This document shows positions 7,616 through 16,411 of a DNA stretch of 64,000 bases, one piece after another. Under the pieces are notes generated by a model. The model made no database searches and had not been told where the DNA came from. It saw only the letters and a list, made by a program, of their open reading frames with translations. Position 1 is the stretch's first letter. Every line of letters begins with the position of its first letter. Made by a program: the position numbers and the translations under genes. Source of the stretch: Borrelia turcica IST7 (GTDB lineage Bacteria; Spirochaetota; Spirochaetia; Borreliales; Borreliaceae); the NCBI RefSeq assembly GCF_003606285.1, contig NZ_CP028884.1:496001-560000 (forward strand), read 5' to 3'.

Positions 7616-8125
7616 GTGTCTACTTTAATACAAAAAACTTTATGCATTATTAAACCCGATGGTGTTAGAAGAGGTTTAATTGGTAATGTTATTGCTAGAT
7701 TTGAGAGAGCAGGATTGAAAATTGTGGCTACTAAGATGGTTTTAGTTAATAGAAAGATGGCTGAGGCACATTATTTGTATGATGATATTGCTGTAAGGCA
7801 CGGAGAAGTTGTTTGGCAGTCTTTAATTGATTTTATAATGAGTTCTCCCGTTTTTGCGTTTGTGGTTGAGGGTGTTGAATCTATTGAAGTTGTCAGAAAA
7901 CTATGTGGCTCTACAGAGCCAAAAACAGCTTCCCCTGGAACAATAAGAGGTGATTTTTCTTATCATAGCTTTAACTATGCAAATGAGAAAAAATTTTCAA
8001 TTTATAATATCATACATGCTTCTGCTAATGTTACGGATGCTCTTCGTGAAATACCAATTTGGTTTAAGGAAAATGAAATTGTAACTTATAAAAGAGACGA
8101 TGAGCTTGAACATTATTATAATTGA
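7616..8125 (+). CDS. ndk: Nucleoside diphosphate kinase
   Basis: This 169-residue enzyme equalises nucleoside di- and triphosphates through a phosphohistidine. The KPDGVRRG loop (13-20), ARFERAGLKIVATK and TIRGDF are typical; the catalytic His is H134 in YNIIHASAN. The usual HGSD context is changed to HASAN. The protein is about 25 residues longer than the common 140-150 type. The GTG at 7616 is chosen because AAGGAGG (7604-7610) sits 5 nt upstream and the product then starts MSTLIQKTLCIIKPDG. Confidence 0.94.
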   Translation: MSTLIQKTLCIIKPDGVRRGLIGNVIARFERAGLKIVATKMVLVNRKMAEAHYLYDDIAVRHGEVVWQSLIDFIMSSPVFAFVVEGVESIEVVRKLCGSTEPKTASPGTIRGDFSYHSFNYANEKKFSIYNIIHASANVTDALREIPIWFKENEIVTYKRDDELEHYYN

Positions 8126-8604
8126 TTTTAATTTGAAGTTTTCGGTAAGAAATATATTAAACTAAATAAGTGATACGATAATTTATTTATATCTGTTTAA
8201 GATACTATTTCTCTTTTTAATCATGTTGAATTATTTGTAAAAATAAGAGAGTTGGATTTTTGATTTCAAACTTTTAATCTGCATAGTATGAAATTTGTTA
8301 ATAGGAAAAGATATATTAATTCGATTTAAGAAGTTGAGCAGTGTAAGATAAACTTTATGAAGACTTTTAGAAATATTTTGTGGTTATTGATTGAATCTAT
8401 GGCGAGATTAAAGGCTCATTTTAAAGAATTGCAGATTGAAGAGAAGCTTTGATAATTTGAAATTTGATGGAATTTTTTTTAGATTTAATGATGTAAAATG
8501 TAATTACTTAAATTGGTTAATGAGGGTTGTTTCAAAATTTTAATATTTAGTTTTTTCATTAAAAAGCCTAGAAAAAACTTTGTAAATTTATGCAAGATGT
8601 TTAT
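8126..8604. other. Long gene-poor gap between ndk and the lptC-like gene
   Basis: About 480 bp with no recognisable gene. A 31-codon frame at 8357-8452 (MKTFRNILWLLIESM...) has no clear ribosome site. No tRNA, mobile element or strong terminator is seen. The low coding content is unusual for this compact chromosome and may be a decayed locus or a promoter region for the lpt-like operon. Confidence 0.4.
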
Positions 8605-9141
8605 ATGAAAAGATTTACTCTCCTTATCTTTTTGATATTTTTGCTTTTTATAAGCTGTACTTTTGATTATAATGAGTATTCTAGTAGGTCAGAAGCTGCT
8701 AAAGAGACTCCTTCAATACAGATATTGGGAATTAGTTATCATAATATTGTAGGTGGTAAGAAACAAACGGTATTAGAATCTTTAAGTTTTAATTATTTCC
8801 ATGATTATAAGATTTATAAAGTGGAGAATGGGCGATTTTTGTATCATTCTTTGGATAATAAGATTTCAGGTAAATTTAATAAGCTAGAAGGTTCTCATGT
8901 TACCAAAAACTTAGATATGAAAGATGCTGTGGAGTTGAAAATAGAAGATGTTAATAATTATTACTTGATTAATACTAATAGACTTTTATGGCGAGATAAT
9001 GAGAAGAAGCTGTTTTCACCTCCAAATGAGATAGTTTTAGTTCGATTTGATGATAGTAATATAAAGGGAAAAGGTTTTTCATACTATTTAAATCAAAATC
9101 ATTTTTATTTTTATTCTGGTATGGAAGGACTTATAAGATGA
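8605..9141 (+). CDS. LptC-like lipoprotein
   Basis: This 178-residue protein begins MKRFTLLIF with a lipobox FISC. The rest has LptC-family features: SLSFNYFHDYKIYKVENGR, NRLLWRDNEKKLFSPPNE and GKGFSYYLNQNHFYFYSGMEG. LptC normally is an inner-membrane protein with one helix; here a lipid anchor would replace it. It overlaps LptA by ATGA, and LptB follows, so the three form an Lpt-like bridge unit. Borrelia makes no LPS, so the cargo must differ. The start at 8605 is preferred over 8590 because it begins a standard signal peptide. Confidence 0.8.
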   Translation: MKRFTLLIFLIFLLFISCTFDYNEYSSRSEAAKETPSIQILGISYHNIVGGKKQTVLESLSFNYFHDYKIYKVENGRFLYHSLDNKISGKFNKLEGSHVTKNLDMKDAVELKIEDVNNYYLINTNRLLWRDNEKKLFSPPNEIVLVRFDDSNIKGKGFSYYLNQNHFYFYSGMEGLIR

Positions 9142-9827
9142 AAAGTGTCATTATTTTCTTAATTTTTATTTCTTTATTTAATATTTATGCACAAGATAAA
9201 AAAAAACTTAAAGATACTAAAAAAGAAAGTAATGCACAAAAGAAAAATGATTTTACTTTTAAAGCAGATTTTTCTCAAGGAATTATGTCTTCTCTTTATA
9301 GGAGAGTTGTTTTGAAGGGAAATCCTGAGGTGACCTCATCTGATTTTAAACTTAGGGCTGATGAGATTGAAATTTATGGAGAGGGTAGTTCTTATATTGA
9401 GGCTCGTGGAAATGTTTATTATGAAGATTATAAAAATAAAATGAATGTTAAGGCACAATTTTTATTCTTTAATAGAAAATTGGATAATTTTTATCTTCAA
9501 AGAGGTGTTGAGCTTGAAGATTTAGAAAATGAGCTTGTTGTTAAGGCCGAAAGGATAGAGGGTGGACATAAATCAAACATTTATGTTATGCAGTATTCTG
9601 TTAAAATATACAAAGGCGAGACTTTTGCAAGAGCTGAGAATGGGATTTATAATAAAGAAGAAAAAGAAATTGTACTTGAGGGCGTTCCAGTTATTTATCA
9701 AGATGATAATTATTATTCTGCTGCAAGGATAATTTTTAATACGGAGACTAATAAATATAATCTTGAAGGGAGTGTTGAGGGTAAATTTACCCAGACAGAA
9801 GAAGATGTTTCTAAAGAAAAGCAATAG
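9138..9827 (+). CDS. LptA/OstA-like periplasmic protein
   Basis: This 229-residue protein has a signal peptide (residues 1-18, ending IYAQ) and a lysine-rich linker. An OstA/LptA beta-jellyroll follows: LKGNPEVTSSDFKLRADEIEIYG, split around residue 65, then YIEARGNVYYEDYKNKMNVK and KAERIEGG. LptA monomers stack into a bridge carrying lipid across the periplasm. It overlaps the LptC-like gene by 4 nt and LptB by 23 nt. In this LPS-free genus it may serve lipoprotein or glycolipid export. Confidence 0.85.
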   Translation: MKSVIIFLIFISLFNIYAQDKKKLKDTKKESNAQKKNDFTFKADFSQGIMSSLYRRVVLKGNPEVTSSDFKLRADEIEIYGEGSSYIEARGNVYYEDYKNKMNVKAQFLFFNRKLDNFYLQRGVELEDLENELVVKAERIEGGHKSNIYVMQYSVKIYKGETFARAENGIYNKEEKEIVLEGVPVIYQDDNYYSAARIIFNTETNKYNLEGSVEGKFTQTEEDVSKEKQ

Positions 9828-10596
9828 AATAAAATCAATAAAAGAAAGGCTTAATGTTGGCTATGTTAATGATATTGTTCTTAAGGCAGATAATATAGTT
9901 AAAAAATATGGAGAGAAAGTAGCTGTTAATGGGGTTACTATTGATGTTCATAGAGGTGAAGTTGTAGGTCTTCTTGGGCCAAATGGCGCTGGAAAGACTA
10001 CTACCTTTTATACTATTGTAGGATTTATTAAATCTAATAGTGGTTGTGTTTTGATAAATGATTATGATGTTTCTGGTCTTAATATGTATGAGCGAGCAAG
10101 AATAGGTATTGTATATTTGCCACAAGATCCGTCTATTTTCAGAGAGCTTACAGTTGAGGATAATATTCTAGTTGCTCTTGAGAGGAGAGAAGATTTATCA
10201 CAAGCTGAACGTAAGATGGAACTTGTAAATCTTCTTAAAGAATTTGAAATAAAGAGAATACAGCATCAAAAAGCATATACTCTTTCTGGTGGTGAGAGAA
10301 GGAGAACTGAGATAGCTAGAGCTTTGGCAGTTAATCCGTATTTTTTATTGCTTGATGAACCTTTTGCAGGTATTGATCCTATTGCTATTGGAGATATAAA
10401 AAATATAATAAAAATTTTGAAAAGTAAAAATATTGGTGTTTTAATTACGGATCACAATGTAAGAGATGCTTTTGATATAATAGATAGAGCTTATATTATT
10501 TATCAAGGACAGGTTCTTGACGAGGGTAATGTTTCCTATATTATAAATAGTGAAAAAGCTAAAAAACTTTATCTTGGTGAAGAGTTTAGATTATGA
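9805..10596 (+). CDS. lptB: LptB-like ABC transporter ATPase
   Basis: This 263-residue ATPase has Walker A GPNGAGKT, Q-loop LPQDPSIF, signature LSGGERRR, Walker B YFLLLDEPFAGIDP and switch His TDHNV. These match LptB, the motor that pulls substrate from the inner membrane. The ATG at 9805 is preferred to a TTG at 9763 because it gives the conserved length and has AGAAGAAG upstream. It overlaps the lptA end by 23 nt. LptF and LptG are not in this window. Confidence 0.93.
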   Translation: MFLKKSNRIKSIKERLNVGYVNDIVLKADNIVKKYGEKVAVNGVTIDVHRGEVVGLLGPNGAGKTTTFYTIVGFIKSNSGCVLINDYDVSGLNMYERARIGIVYLPQDPSIFRELTVEDNILVALERREDLSQAERKMELVNLLKEFEIKRIQHQKAYTLSGGERRRTEIARALAVNPYFLLLDEPFAGIDPIAIGDIKNIIKILKSKNIGVLITDHNVRDAFDIIDRAYIIYQGQVLDEGNVSYIINSEKAKKLYLGEEFRL

Positions 10597-11282
10597 GAGT
10601 AATAGAGAGAGAGCTTTATTATGAATTTGAATTGGACCCTAGCATTAAATTAATATATACTAAGCAGCCTTTTGATTTGAGTATTAAGGATATTAATAAT
10701 GATAACCTAGATTTTATTCCTAAGAGCAAGAAAATAAAATATTTAAAGCAACTGCATACAAATATTGTTTATGAGGTCTCTGATGATTTTGTCAATTTTC
10801 AGGAAGGCGATGGGCTTGTTTCTTCTTCTTATAATGTTGCTCTTCTTGCTTACTATGCAGATTGTCTTCCAATATATTGTTTTGACAGTTTTAAAAAATA
10901 TATTGGACTTATTCACAGTGGATATAAGGGTAGTTTCAAGCTTATTATTTTAAAAATGTTACTTATGTTTGAGAAGATGGGGTCAAACTTCCGAGATTTG
11001 AAAATTGTATTTGGGCCTTACAATAGGGCATGTTGTTATGAGGTTTCTTTGGAGTTTTTAGAAGAGGTAAAATCAAAATTTAGTAAGAAGTTGTTGGATA
11101 TATCTTTTTATGATAGAAATGATAAAATATACTTTGATAATGGTAGTTTTAATTTAGGCTTAATTTCTAATTTTAATTTAGATATTAAGGATTCGGGTCT
11201 TTGTACTCATTGCGAGCACAATCTTTATTCTCATAGAAAACTTAGAGACAAGAGAAGTTATGCTGCAATTTGGAGAGTTTAG
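10593..11282 (+). CDS. pgeF: Laccase-domain protein (PgeF/YfiH family)
   Basis: This 229-residue protein has the family's metal and catalytic motifs: KQLHTNIVYEV, YYADCLPIYCFD and LIHSGYKGS (usual HAGWRG), with the C-terminal CTHCEHNLYSHRK. Members hydrolyse mis-built UDP-MurNAc-L-Ser in peptidoglycan synthesis or act as adenosine deaminase/phosphorylases (FAMIN-like). The Trp-Arg of the third motif is Tyr-Lys here. It overlaps LptB by 4 nt and Nif3 by 23 nt. Confidence 0.87.
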   Translation: MRVIERELYYEFELDPSIKLIYTKQPFDLSIKDINNDNLDFIPKSKKIKYLKQLHTNIVYEVSDDFVNFQEGDGLVSSSYNVALLAYYADCLPIYCFDSFKKYIGLIHSGYKGSFKLIILKMLLMFEKMGSNFRDLKIVFGPYNRACCYEVSLEFLEEVKSKFSKKLLDISFYDRNDKIYFDNGSFNLGLISNFNLDIKDSGLCTHCEHNLYSHRKLRDKRSYAAIWRV

Positions 11283-12030
11283 TTTGAATGTTAAAGATTT
11301 ATCATCCAAGCTGGATGAAATGTTTCAGATAAAGAATTTTGAAAATATTGATAAAGGACTTAATGGCCTTCAAGTGGGTAATTTGGATGCTAAGGTTAGA
11401 AAGGTTGCTTTTGCTGTTGATGCAAGTATGACGACTTTAAAAGAGGCTAAGGATTATGATTTTTTAATAACTCATCATGGCATTTTTTGGTCAAAATCTG
11501 AAAGAATTGTTTCTGTAATGTATGAAAAGATTAAGTATCTTATGGAAAACAACATAGCTCTTTATTCTCTACATTTACCTATGGATGTACATCCTGTTTA
11601 TTCTCATAGTAAAGCTTTTTCTGACTTTCTTGGGTTTAGGGATCCTATTCCTTTTGCAAATTATAGGGGAGCTAATTTAGGTATTATTTCTATTTCTAGT
11701 CTTAATTTTTCTGAAATCCTGAACAAGATTAAGAAACAAAATAAACATATTCTTTATTATAAAGAATTTAAGGAATATGTTTACAAGGTAGCTATTGTTA
11801 GTGGCTCTGGATATTCTTTTTTTGAAGAAGCTTTGCAGTATGGTATTGATTTATTCATAACAGGGGATACCTCTCATCAAATATATTCTTTAGCTGAAGA
11901 GTGTGGTGTAAATTTGATATTTGCGGGTCATTATTTTACTGAAACATTTGGTTTGGTAAAATTAATGGAGTATTTTAGGAATTATGAAGAATTACACATT
12001 AAGTTTGTTGGTAGAGATACTAATTTATAA
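11260..12030 (+). CDS. Nif3/DUF34 family metal-binding protein
   Basis: This 256-residue protein matches the Nif3/YqfO family: DKGLNGLQVGN, AVDASMTTLKEA, DFLITHHGIFW, LYSLHLPMDVHP and the C-terminal FAGHYFTETFG. These His, Asp and Glu residues bind a dinuclear metal centre. Biochemical role is not settled; GTP cyclohydrolase type 1-like is an old label. The ATG at 11260 overlaps pgeF. A TTG at 11284, just after the pgeF stop and behind GGAGAG, is an equally good start. Confidence 0.88.
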   Translation: MLQFGEFSLNVKDLSSKLDEMFQIKNFENIDKGLNGLQVGNLDAKVRKVAFAVDASMTTLKEAKDYDFLITHHGIFWSKSERIVSVMYEKIKYLMENNIALYSLHLPMDVHPVYSHSKAFSDFLGFRDPIPFANYRGANLGIISISSLNFSEILNKIKKQNKHILYYKEFKEYVYKVAIVSGSGYSFFEEALQYGIDLFITGDTSHQIYSLAEECGVNLIFAGHYFTETFGLVKLMEYFRNYEELHIKFVGRDTNL

Positions 12031-12039
12031 GGATTTTAT

Positions 12040-12546
12040 ATGAATATAAATAGAATCAAATTGATTAATAATTGTATATTTATTTCTATTCTAGTTTTTT
12101 TTGATCAATTATCTAAGTATTTAATTGTTCAATATGTCAAACTTGGTTCTGAATATTTATCTATTTTTGGAGATTTTTTTAAAATAATACATGTTAGGAA
12201 CACTGGGGTTTTATTTTCAATAGGTTCTAATATTGACGATAATTTAAAAAATTTATTTTTTCTTGTGCTTCCTATTGTTGTTTTGGTTTTTGTTTTTTAT
12301 TTTTCCTTAAATGAAAAAAATAGAATAATTAGAATTTCATTTTTATTGATTTTATCTGGTGGTATTGGGAATATTATTGATAGGTTATTTAGACCTTTAG
12401 GCGTTGTGGATTTCTTAGATGTAAAATTTTTTGGCATTTTTGGACTCCAAAGATGGCCAACTTTTAACTTTGCAGACAGTTATGTTGTTATAGGAATAGG
12501 TTTATTTGCAATTTATGATTTGTTTGTAAAGAATAGAAAGTATTAA
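12040..12546 (+). CDS. lspA: Lipoprotein signal peptidase (signal peptidase II)
   Basis: This 168-residue membrane enzyme cuts the signal peptide before the lipidated Cys of prolipoproteins. Four hydrophobic segments are visible. Conserved blocks are FDQLSKYLI, RNTGVLFS, GGIGNIIDR, VVDFLDV and FNFADSY; D124 and D146 are the catalytic aspartates. AAGGAT precedes the ATG. It matters here because spirochaetes carry many lipoproteins, including those at 3549 and 8605. Confidence 0.95.
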   Translation: MNINRIKLINNCIFISILVFFDQLSKYLIVQYVKLGSEYLSIFGDFFKIIHVRNTGVLFSIGSNIDDNLKNLFFLVLPIVVLVFVFYFSLNEKNRIIRISFLLILSGGIGNIIDRLFRPLGVVDFLDVKFFGIFGLQRWPTFNFADSYVVIGIGLFAIYDLFVKNRKY

Positions 12547-12549
12547 TCT

Positions 12550-12777
12550 ATGAAAATTTTATACTTTATTTTGTGCTCATTGACTAATTTGTCTTTAATG
12601 CTTTTAGTTTTTTTTCTAGAATTTTTTTTTATTGCTAAGCTTAATGTTATTATTTCTCCTTTTTTTCAGTTTGTTTTGGTTTTGTTAATGATTATTATTT
12701 CAATTTTCATAAGCTATTTTTTATCAAATATTATTGCAAAAAGTATTATTTCTAAATTTTTCAATATAGATAAATAA
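12550..12777 (+). CDS. Small two-helix membrane protein, unknown
   Basis: This 75-residue protein is nearly all hydrophobic, with segments at about 3-32 and 38-65 and a short basic end. It starts 3 nt after lspA, so it is co-translated with it. No motif is recognised. The position suggests an accessory membrane function, but this is inference. Confidence 0.65.
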   Translation: MKILYFILCSLTNLSLMLLVFFLEFFFIAKLNVIISPFFQFVLVLLMIIISIFISYFLSNIIAKSIISKFFNIDK

Positions 12778-12792
12778 AAAGAGAGGGGTTTA

Positions 12793-13614
12793 GTGGCTTT
12801 GCGAGTTTTAATTGCCGGGGAGATTGTAGGCAAGCCTGGCATTGTTGTAATAAAAGAATTTTTGTCTACTTTTAAAAAGAATAAAGAAATTGATTTTGTA
12901 GTGTCTGGTAATAATTTTACTACAGGGTTTAGGGGTCTATGTAAACGACATGTTTTTTTGCTAAAAAAGTATGGTGTTGATGTTTTAACTTTAGGAGAAA
13001 ATGCATTTTCAAGAACTGTATTGAGTGATGAACTTGATAAATACAATTTTATTTTAAAACCTCTAAATTGTCCTGCTAGGATAAAGGGTTATTCTTATTT
13101 TATTTATAATGTTAATGGTAGTAAAGTTGCTGTAGTTAGACTTGTTGGACAGACGGGTATTACGAAATATAACTTTAATAGTCCTTTTTTTGCTTTTGAT
13201 TATGTTTACGAGAAAATAAAGTTACATACCAATAATATAATTGTGCTTTTTGATTCAAATACTACGGCTGAGACTAATTCTATGTTTTTTTATTTAAAAT
13301 CTAGAGTTAGTGTTTGTTTTGGTGTTGGTAGAAGAATATTAACAGCGGATCTTAGAATCCTAGATGACACTGCAGTTATTACTGACCTTGGTAGAGTTGG
13401 GAGTTTAAATAGTGTTATTGGTTATGTTCCTGAATTTGAGATAGATAAATTTTTAAAAGGGTTCTTACATAATCGATTTACTGAATCTTGGGATGGACTT
13501 GGATTTAATGGTGCTATAGTTGAAATCGATGATAATGGAAAGGCTGTTTTAGTAGAGACTGTAAGAGAGTATATCAATTTTAAAGGTGGTCCAAAGAATG
13601 AAAATGATATTTGA
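12793..13614 (+). CDS. YmdB-family phosphoesterase paralogue lacking metal ligands
   Basis: This 273-residue protein aligns along its length with YmdB (intact copy at 34511) but has lost the metal site. The GD of GDIVG is GE10, the GEN motif is GNN (39-41), the GNH is GEN (68-70), the DFHAE block is FDSNTTAE (153-160), and GTHTH is GVGRR (177-181). The ends VITDLGRVGSLNSVIG still match. It is probably not a phosphodiesterase and may bind a ligand or partner. GAGAGGGG precedes the GTG. It lies between lspA and murA. Confidence 0.85.
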   Translation: MALRVLIAGEIVGKPGIVVIKEFLSTFKKNKEIDFVVSGNNFTTGFRGLCKRHVFLLKKYGVDVLTLGENAFSRTVLSDELDKYNFILKPLNCPARIKGYSYFIYNVNGSKVAVVRLVGQTGITKYNFNSPFFAFDYVYEKIKLHTNNIIVLFDSNTTAETNSMFFYLKSRVSVCFGVGRRILTADLRILDDTAVITDLGRVGSLNSVIGYVPEFEIDKFLKGFLHNRFTESWDGLGFNGAIVEIDDNGKAVLVETVREYINFKGGPKNENDI

Positions 13615-13649
13615 ACTATTAATATTTAGGTCAATCTGGAGGCGAAATA

Positions 13650-14933
13650 ATGTATAGCTATCTTGTAGAGGGTGGTTTTAAAATAGGTGGAAGAATAACG
13701 GCTAGTGGCAATAAGAATGCAGCTTTGCCTTGCATTGTAGCTGCACTACTTACAGATGAAGAGGTTGTTTTAGAAAATATTCCAAACATTAAAGATGTAG
13801 AAGTTATTTTAGATATTTTAAAGGATGTGGGTGCTGAGGTCGTAAGAGATGGTAATATTGTTAGAATTAAGGTTTTAAATATTAATAAGACAGAGATGAA
13901 TTCTTCCTTAACAGATTTAATTAGGGCTTCTATTCTATTTGTTGGACCTATTCTTGCTAGATGTGGAAGGATTAATATTGCTCCTCCTGGCGGAGATGTT
14001 ATTGGAAAGAGACGGCTTGATACTCATTTTTATGGACTTGGCAAGCTTGGTGCTAAATTAATAGATAATGAGAAGCGGATTATTTTAGAAGTGGATAAAT
14101 TGATTGGAGCTGAGATGTTTTTAGATGAAGCATCAGTTACTGCCACTGAGAATATTATTATGGCTGCTGTTTTTGCTTTTGGTGAAACCGTGATAATGAA
14201 TGCTGCGTGTGAACCGCATGTGCAAGATTTATGTAAGATGTTAAATACTATGGGAGCTAGCATTTCTGGCATTGGTTCTAATGTTATTAAAATAAAAGGT
14301 GTTAGAAAATTAAGAGGGACTAGGTTTCGAATAGGTGCTGATTTTATGCAAGTAGGTTCCCTAATTAGCCTGTCTGCATTAACAGGAGGGGAACTTGAGA
14401 TTAATAGAGCTGACCCTAAGCATTTTATTTTAATAAGACATGTATATTCAAAGCTTGGCATTGATTTTGAGTATGATGAGGAAAATATATATGTAAAGGA
14501 AAGGCAGGATTTAAAGGTAAGACTAGATTTTGGAGGACATATTCCCAAGATTGATGATGGACCATGGCCTGCCTTCCCTACAGATCTTATGAGCATAGTT
14601 ATAGTGACTGCGACTCAAGTTCAAGGAACGGTTCTTATTTTTGAAAAAATGTTTGAGTCTAGAATGTTTTTTGTAGATAAACTTATAAAAATGGGTGCTC
14701 AAATTGTTCTTTGTGATCCTCATCGGGTTGTGGTTACAGGTAAAACAGTTCTTAAGGGAAGTGTCCTATCTTCTCCGGATGTTAGAGCGGGTATGTCCTT
14801 GCTTATTGCGGCTCTTTGTGCTAAAGGGGAGAGTCAAATTCAAAATGTTTATCAGATTGAGAGAGGGTATGAGGAAGTTGTTGGCAAACTTAGCTCTTTA
14901 GGAGCAAAAATTAAGAGAGTTGTAGAGAAGTAG
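13650..14933 (+). CDS. murA: UDP-N-acetylglucosamine 1-carboxyvinyltransferase
   Basis: This 427-residue enzyme adds enolpyruvate to UDP-GlcNAc, the first step of peptidoglycan synthesis. SGNKNAALP (19-27) carries the substrate Lys22. The catalytic loop reads PPGGDVIGKRRLD with Asp116 where most enzymes have Cys. That change blocks alkylation by fosfomycin; it is known for B. burgdorferi, Chlamydia and mycobacteria. DGPWPAFPTDL near residue 297 is also typical. GGAGG precedes the ATG. Confidence 0.96.
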   Translation: MYSYLVEGGFKIGGRITASGNKNAALPCIVAALLTDEEVVLENIPNIKDVEVILDILKDVGAEVVRDGNIVRIKVLNINKTEMNSSLTDLIRASILFVGPILARCGRINIAPPGGDVIGKRRLDTHFYGLGKLGAKLIDNEKRIILEVDKLIGAEMFLDEASVTATENIIMAAVFAFGETVIMNAACEPHVQDLCKMLNTMGASISGIGSNVIKIKGVRKLRGTRFRIGADFMQVGSLISLSALTGGELEINRADPKHFILIRHVYSKLGIDFEYDEENIYVKERQDLKVRLDFGGHIPKIDDGPWPAFPTDLMSIVIVTATQVQGTVLIFEKMFESRMFFVDKLIKMGAQIVLCDPHRVVVTGKTVLKGSVLSSPDVRAGMSLLIAALCAKGESQIQNVYQIERGYEEVVGKLSSLGAKIKRVVEK

Positions 14934-14951
14934 AATTTTTATTAAAGGAGA

Positions 14952-16307
14952 ATGTTTTTGGTAGCAAAGCAAGATAAGATAAGAGAACTTGTTGTTAATG
15001 GGAATATATATAAAGTAATTTTTGTTATTGGCTTACCCTTAGTTATTACTAACATTATTCAGATTTTTTATGAACTTACAGATATGTTTTATGTAGGGAA
15101 ACTTGGTACTTTATATGTAAGCGCTCTCTCTCTTATTTGGCCTATAAATTTTTTTATTGTGTCTTTAGGTATGGGTATGGGAATAGGTAGTATATCTTTA
15201 ATAGCTAGAAGTTTTGGTGAGGGCAATTACAAGAAAACAGCTAGATATTCAGGCCAATTATTAACCTTAAGCTTGCTTCTTTCTGTATTAGTGTCCGTAT
15301 TAGCATTCATTTTTATTGATTCGATTTTAGATTATATTGGTGCTACTGGTGAGCTTAAAAATTACGCAAGAGAGTATTTTTCTATAGCTATTTATGGGAT
15401 TCCTGTTATGTTTTTAAGCATGTCTATTATGTTTGTATTAAATGCAATAGGGTCCACAGTTATTTCTATGATGATAATTTTAATTGCAAATATTATTAAT
15501 TTTATTCTTGATCCGATTTTAATATTTACTCTTAATTTAGGTATTGCTGGTGCTGCTTGGGCTACTCTTTTTTCAAAATTAGTGACTGTTGTAAGTTATC
15601 CTATTATGGCTTTTTGTTTTAATAAATGTTTAAAAATTTATATTAAAGATTTAATACCTAACTTTAATTATTTGCTTCAGATACTTAAATGTGGCATACC
15701 TGCATCTTTAAGTCAGGCTATGGTGTCTTTTTCTTTTATCATTTTTAACTCGTTTATTGTAACAATTGGGACTGATTTTTTGGCTGCTTATGGTATTTCC
15801 AATATGATAGACACGTTTTTGTTTTTGCCTGCAATGGCTTTTAGTTCTGCTTTAGCATCGATAATTGGACAAAATCTTGGAATAAATAAAATAAAAAGAG
15901 CCATTGAGGCTTTGCGTAAAGGATTTTTTGTTATAGGTTTGATTTCTATTTCTACAACATTCATTTTAATTATTAACAGAAATTTTTTAATATCTCTGTT
16001 TACCAGTAATCAGACAGTTTTAGAATATGCAAATTATTATTTATTTTTTATTGCCATTGGTAGTATTGGATTTTCTTTTCAACTTGCTCTTCAGAGTGCT
16101 TTAATCGGTTCTGGTTTAACTAATATAGTGATGATTGTGACTTTTACTAGAGTATGGCTTGTTGCAATGCCTATTATGTTAATAATTAAATATTTTGGTG
16201 TACTTTTTGAGTATATTTGGGTTTTTGCTGTGATTCCAAACTATATTGGATTCTTTATTATGCTTGTTATTGTACTTAGTGGTTCTTGGAAACAGAAAAA
16301 GTTTTAA
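14952..16307 (+). CDS. MATE family efflux transporter (first of two)
   Basis: This 451-residue protein has about 12 hydrophobic segments and MATE blocks: ITNIIQIFYELTDMFYVGKL, IANIINFILDPILIF and GIAGAAWATLFSKL. MATE pumps export cationic drugs or metabolites using Na+ or H+ gradients. AAAGGAG precedes the ATG. The next gene is a close paralogue, suggesting a tandem duplication. The substrate is unknown. Confidence 0.93.
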   Translation: MFLVAKQDKIRELVVNGNIYKVIFVIGLPLVITNIIQIFYELTDMFYVGKLGTLYVSALSLIWPINFFIVSLGMGMGIGSISLIARSFGEGNYKKTARYSGQLLTLSLLLSVLVSVLAFIFIDSILDYIGATGELKNYAREYFSIAIYGIPVMFLSMSIMFVLNAIGSTVISMMIILIANIINFILDPILIFTLNLGIAGAAWATLFSKLVTVVSYPIMAFCFNKCLKIYIKDLIPNFNYLLQILKCGIPASLSQAMVSFSFIIFNSFIVTIGTDFLAAYGISNMIDTFLFLPAMAFSSALASIIGQNLGINKIKRAIEALRKGFFVIGLISISTTFILIINRNFLISLFTSNQTVLEYANYYLFFIAIGSIGFSFQLALQSALIGSGLTNIVMIVTFTRVWLVAMPIMLIIKYFGVLFEYIWVFAVIPNYIGFFIMLVIVLSGSWKQKKF

Positions 16308-16411
16308 TAGTTCAGTAGTCTGTTTTATTTGTGGTTTAAAATTAAATGAAGTAACTTGTTTGAAAAAGCTTTGCTATTTAATAAAGATAATTGATGAAAG
16401 GCAAAATTTAT

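Noticed and set aside
8357-8452. Small 31-residue protein gene
   Set aside because: No ribosome site, no recognisable sequence and ordinary length for a chance frame.
10765-10953. 62-codon frame inside pgeF on the same strand
   Set aside because: Out-of-frame overlap with a conserved gene; hydrophobic composition is a by-product of the T-rich third positions.
14030-14596. 188-codon open frame on the minus strand inside murA
   Set aside because: It is fully antisense to a well-conserved enzyme, has no ribosome site and encodes low-complexity Ser/Pro/Ile sequence; a shadow frame.
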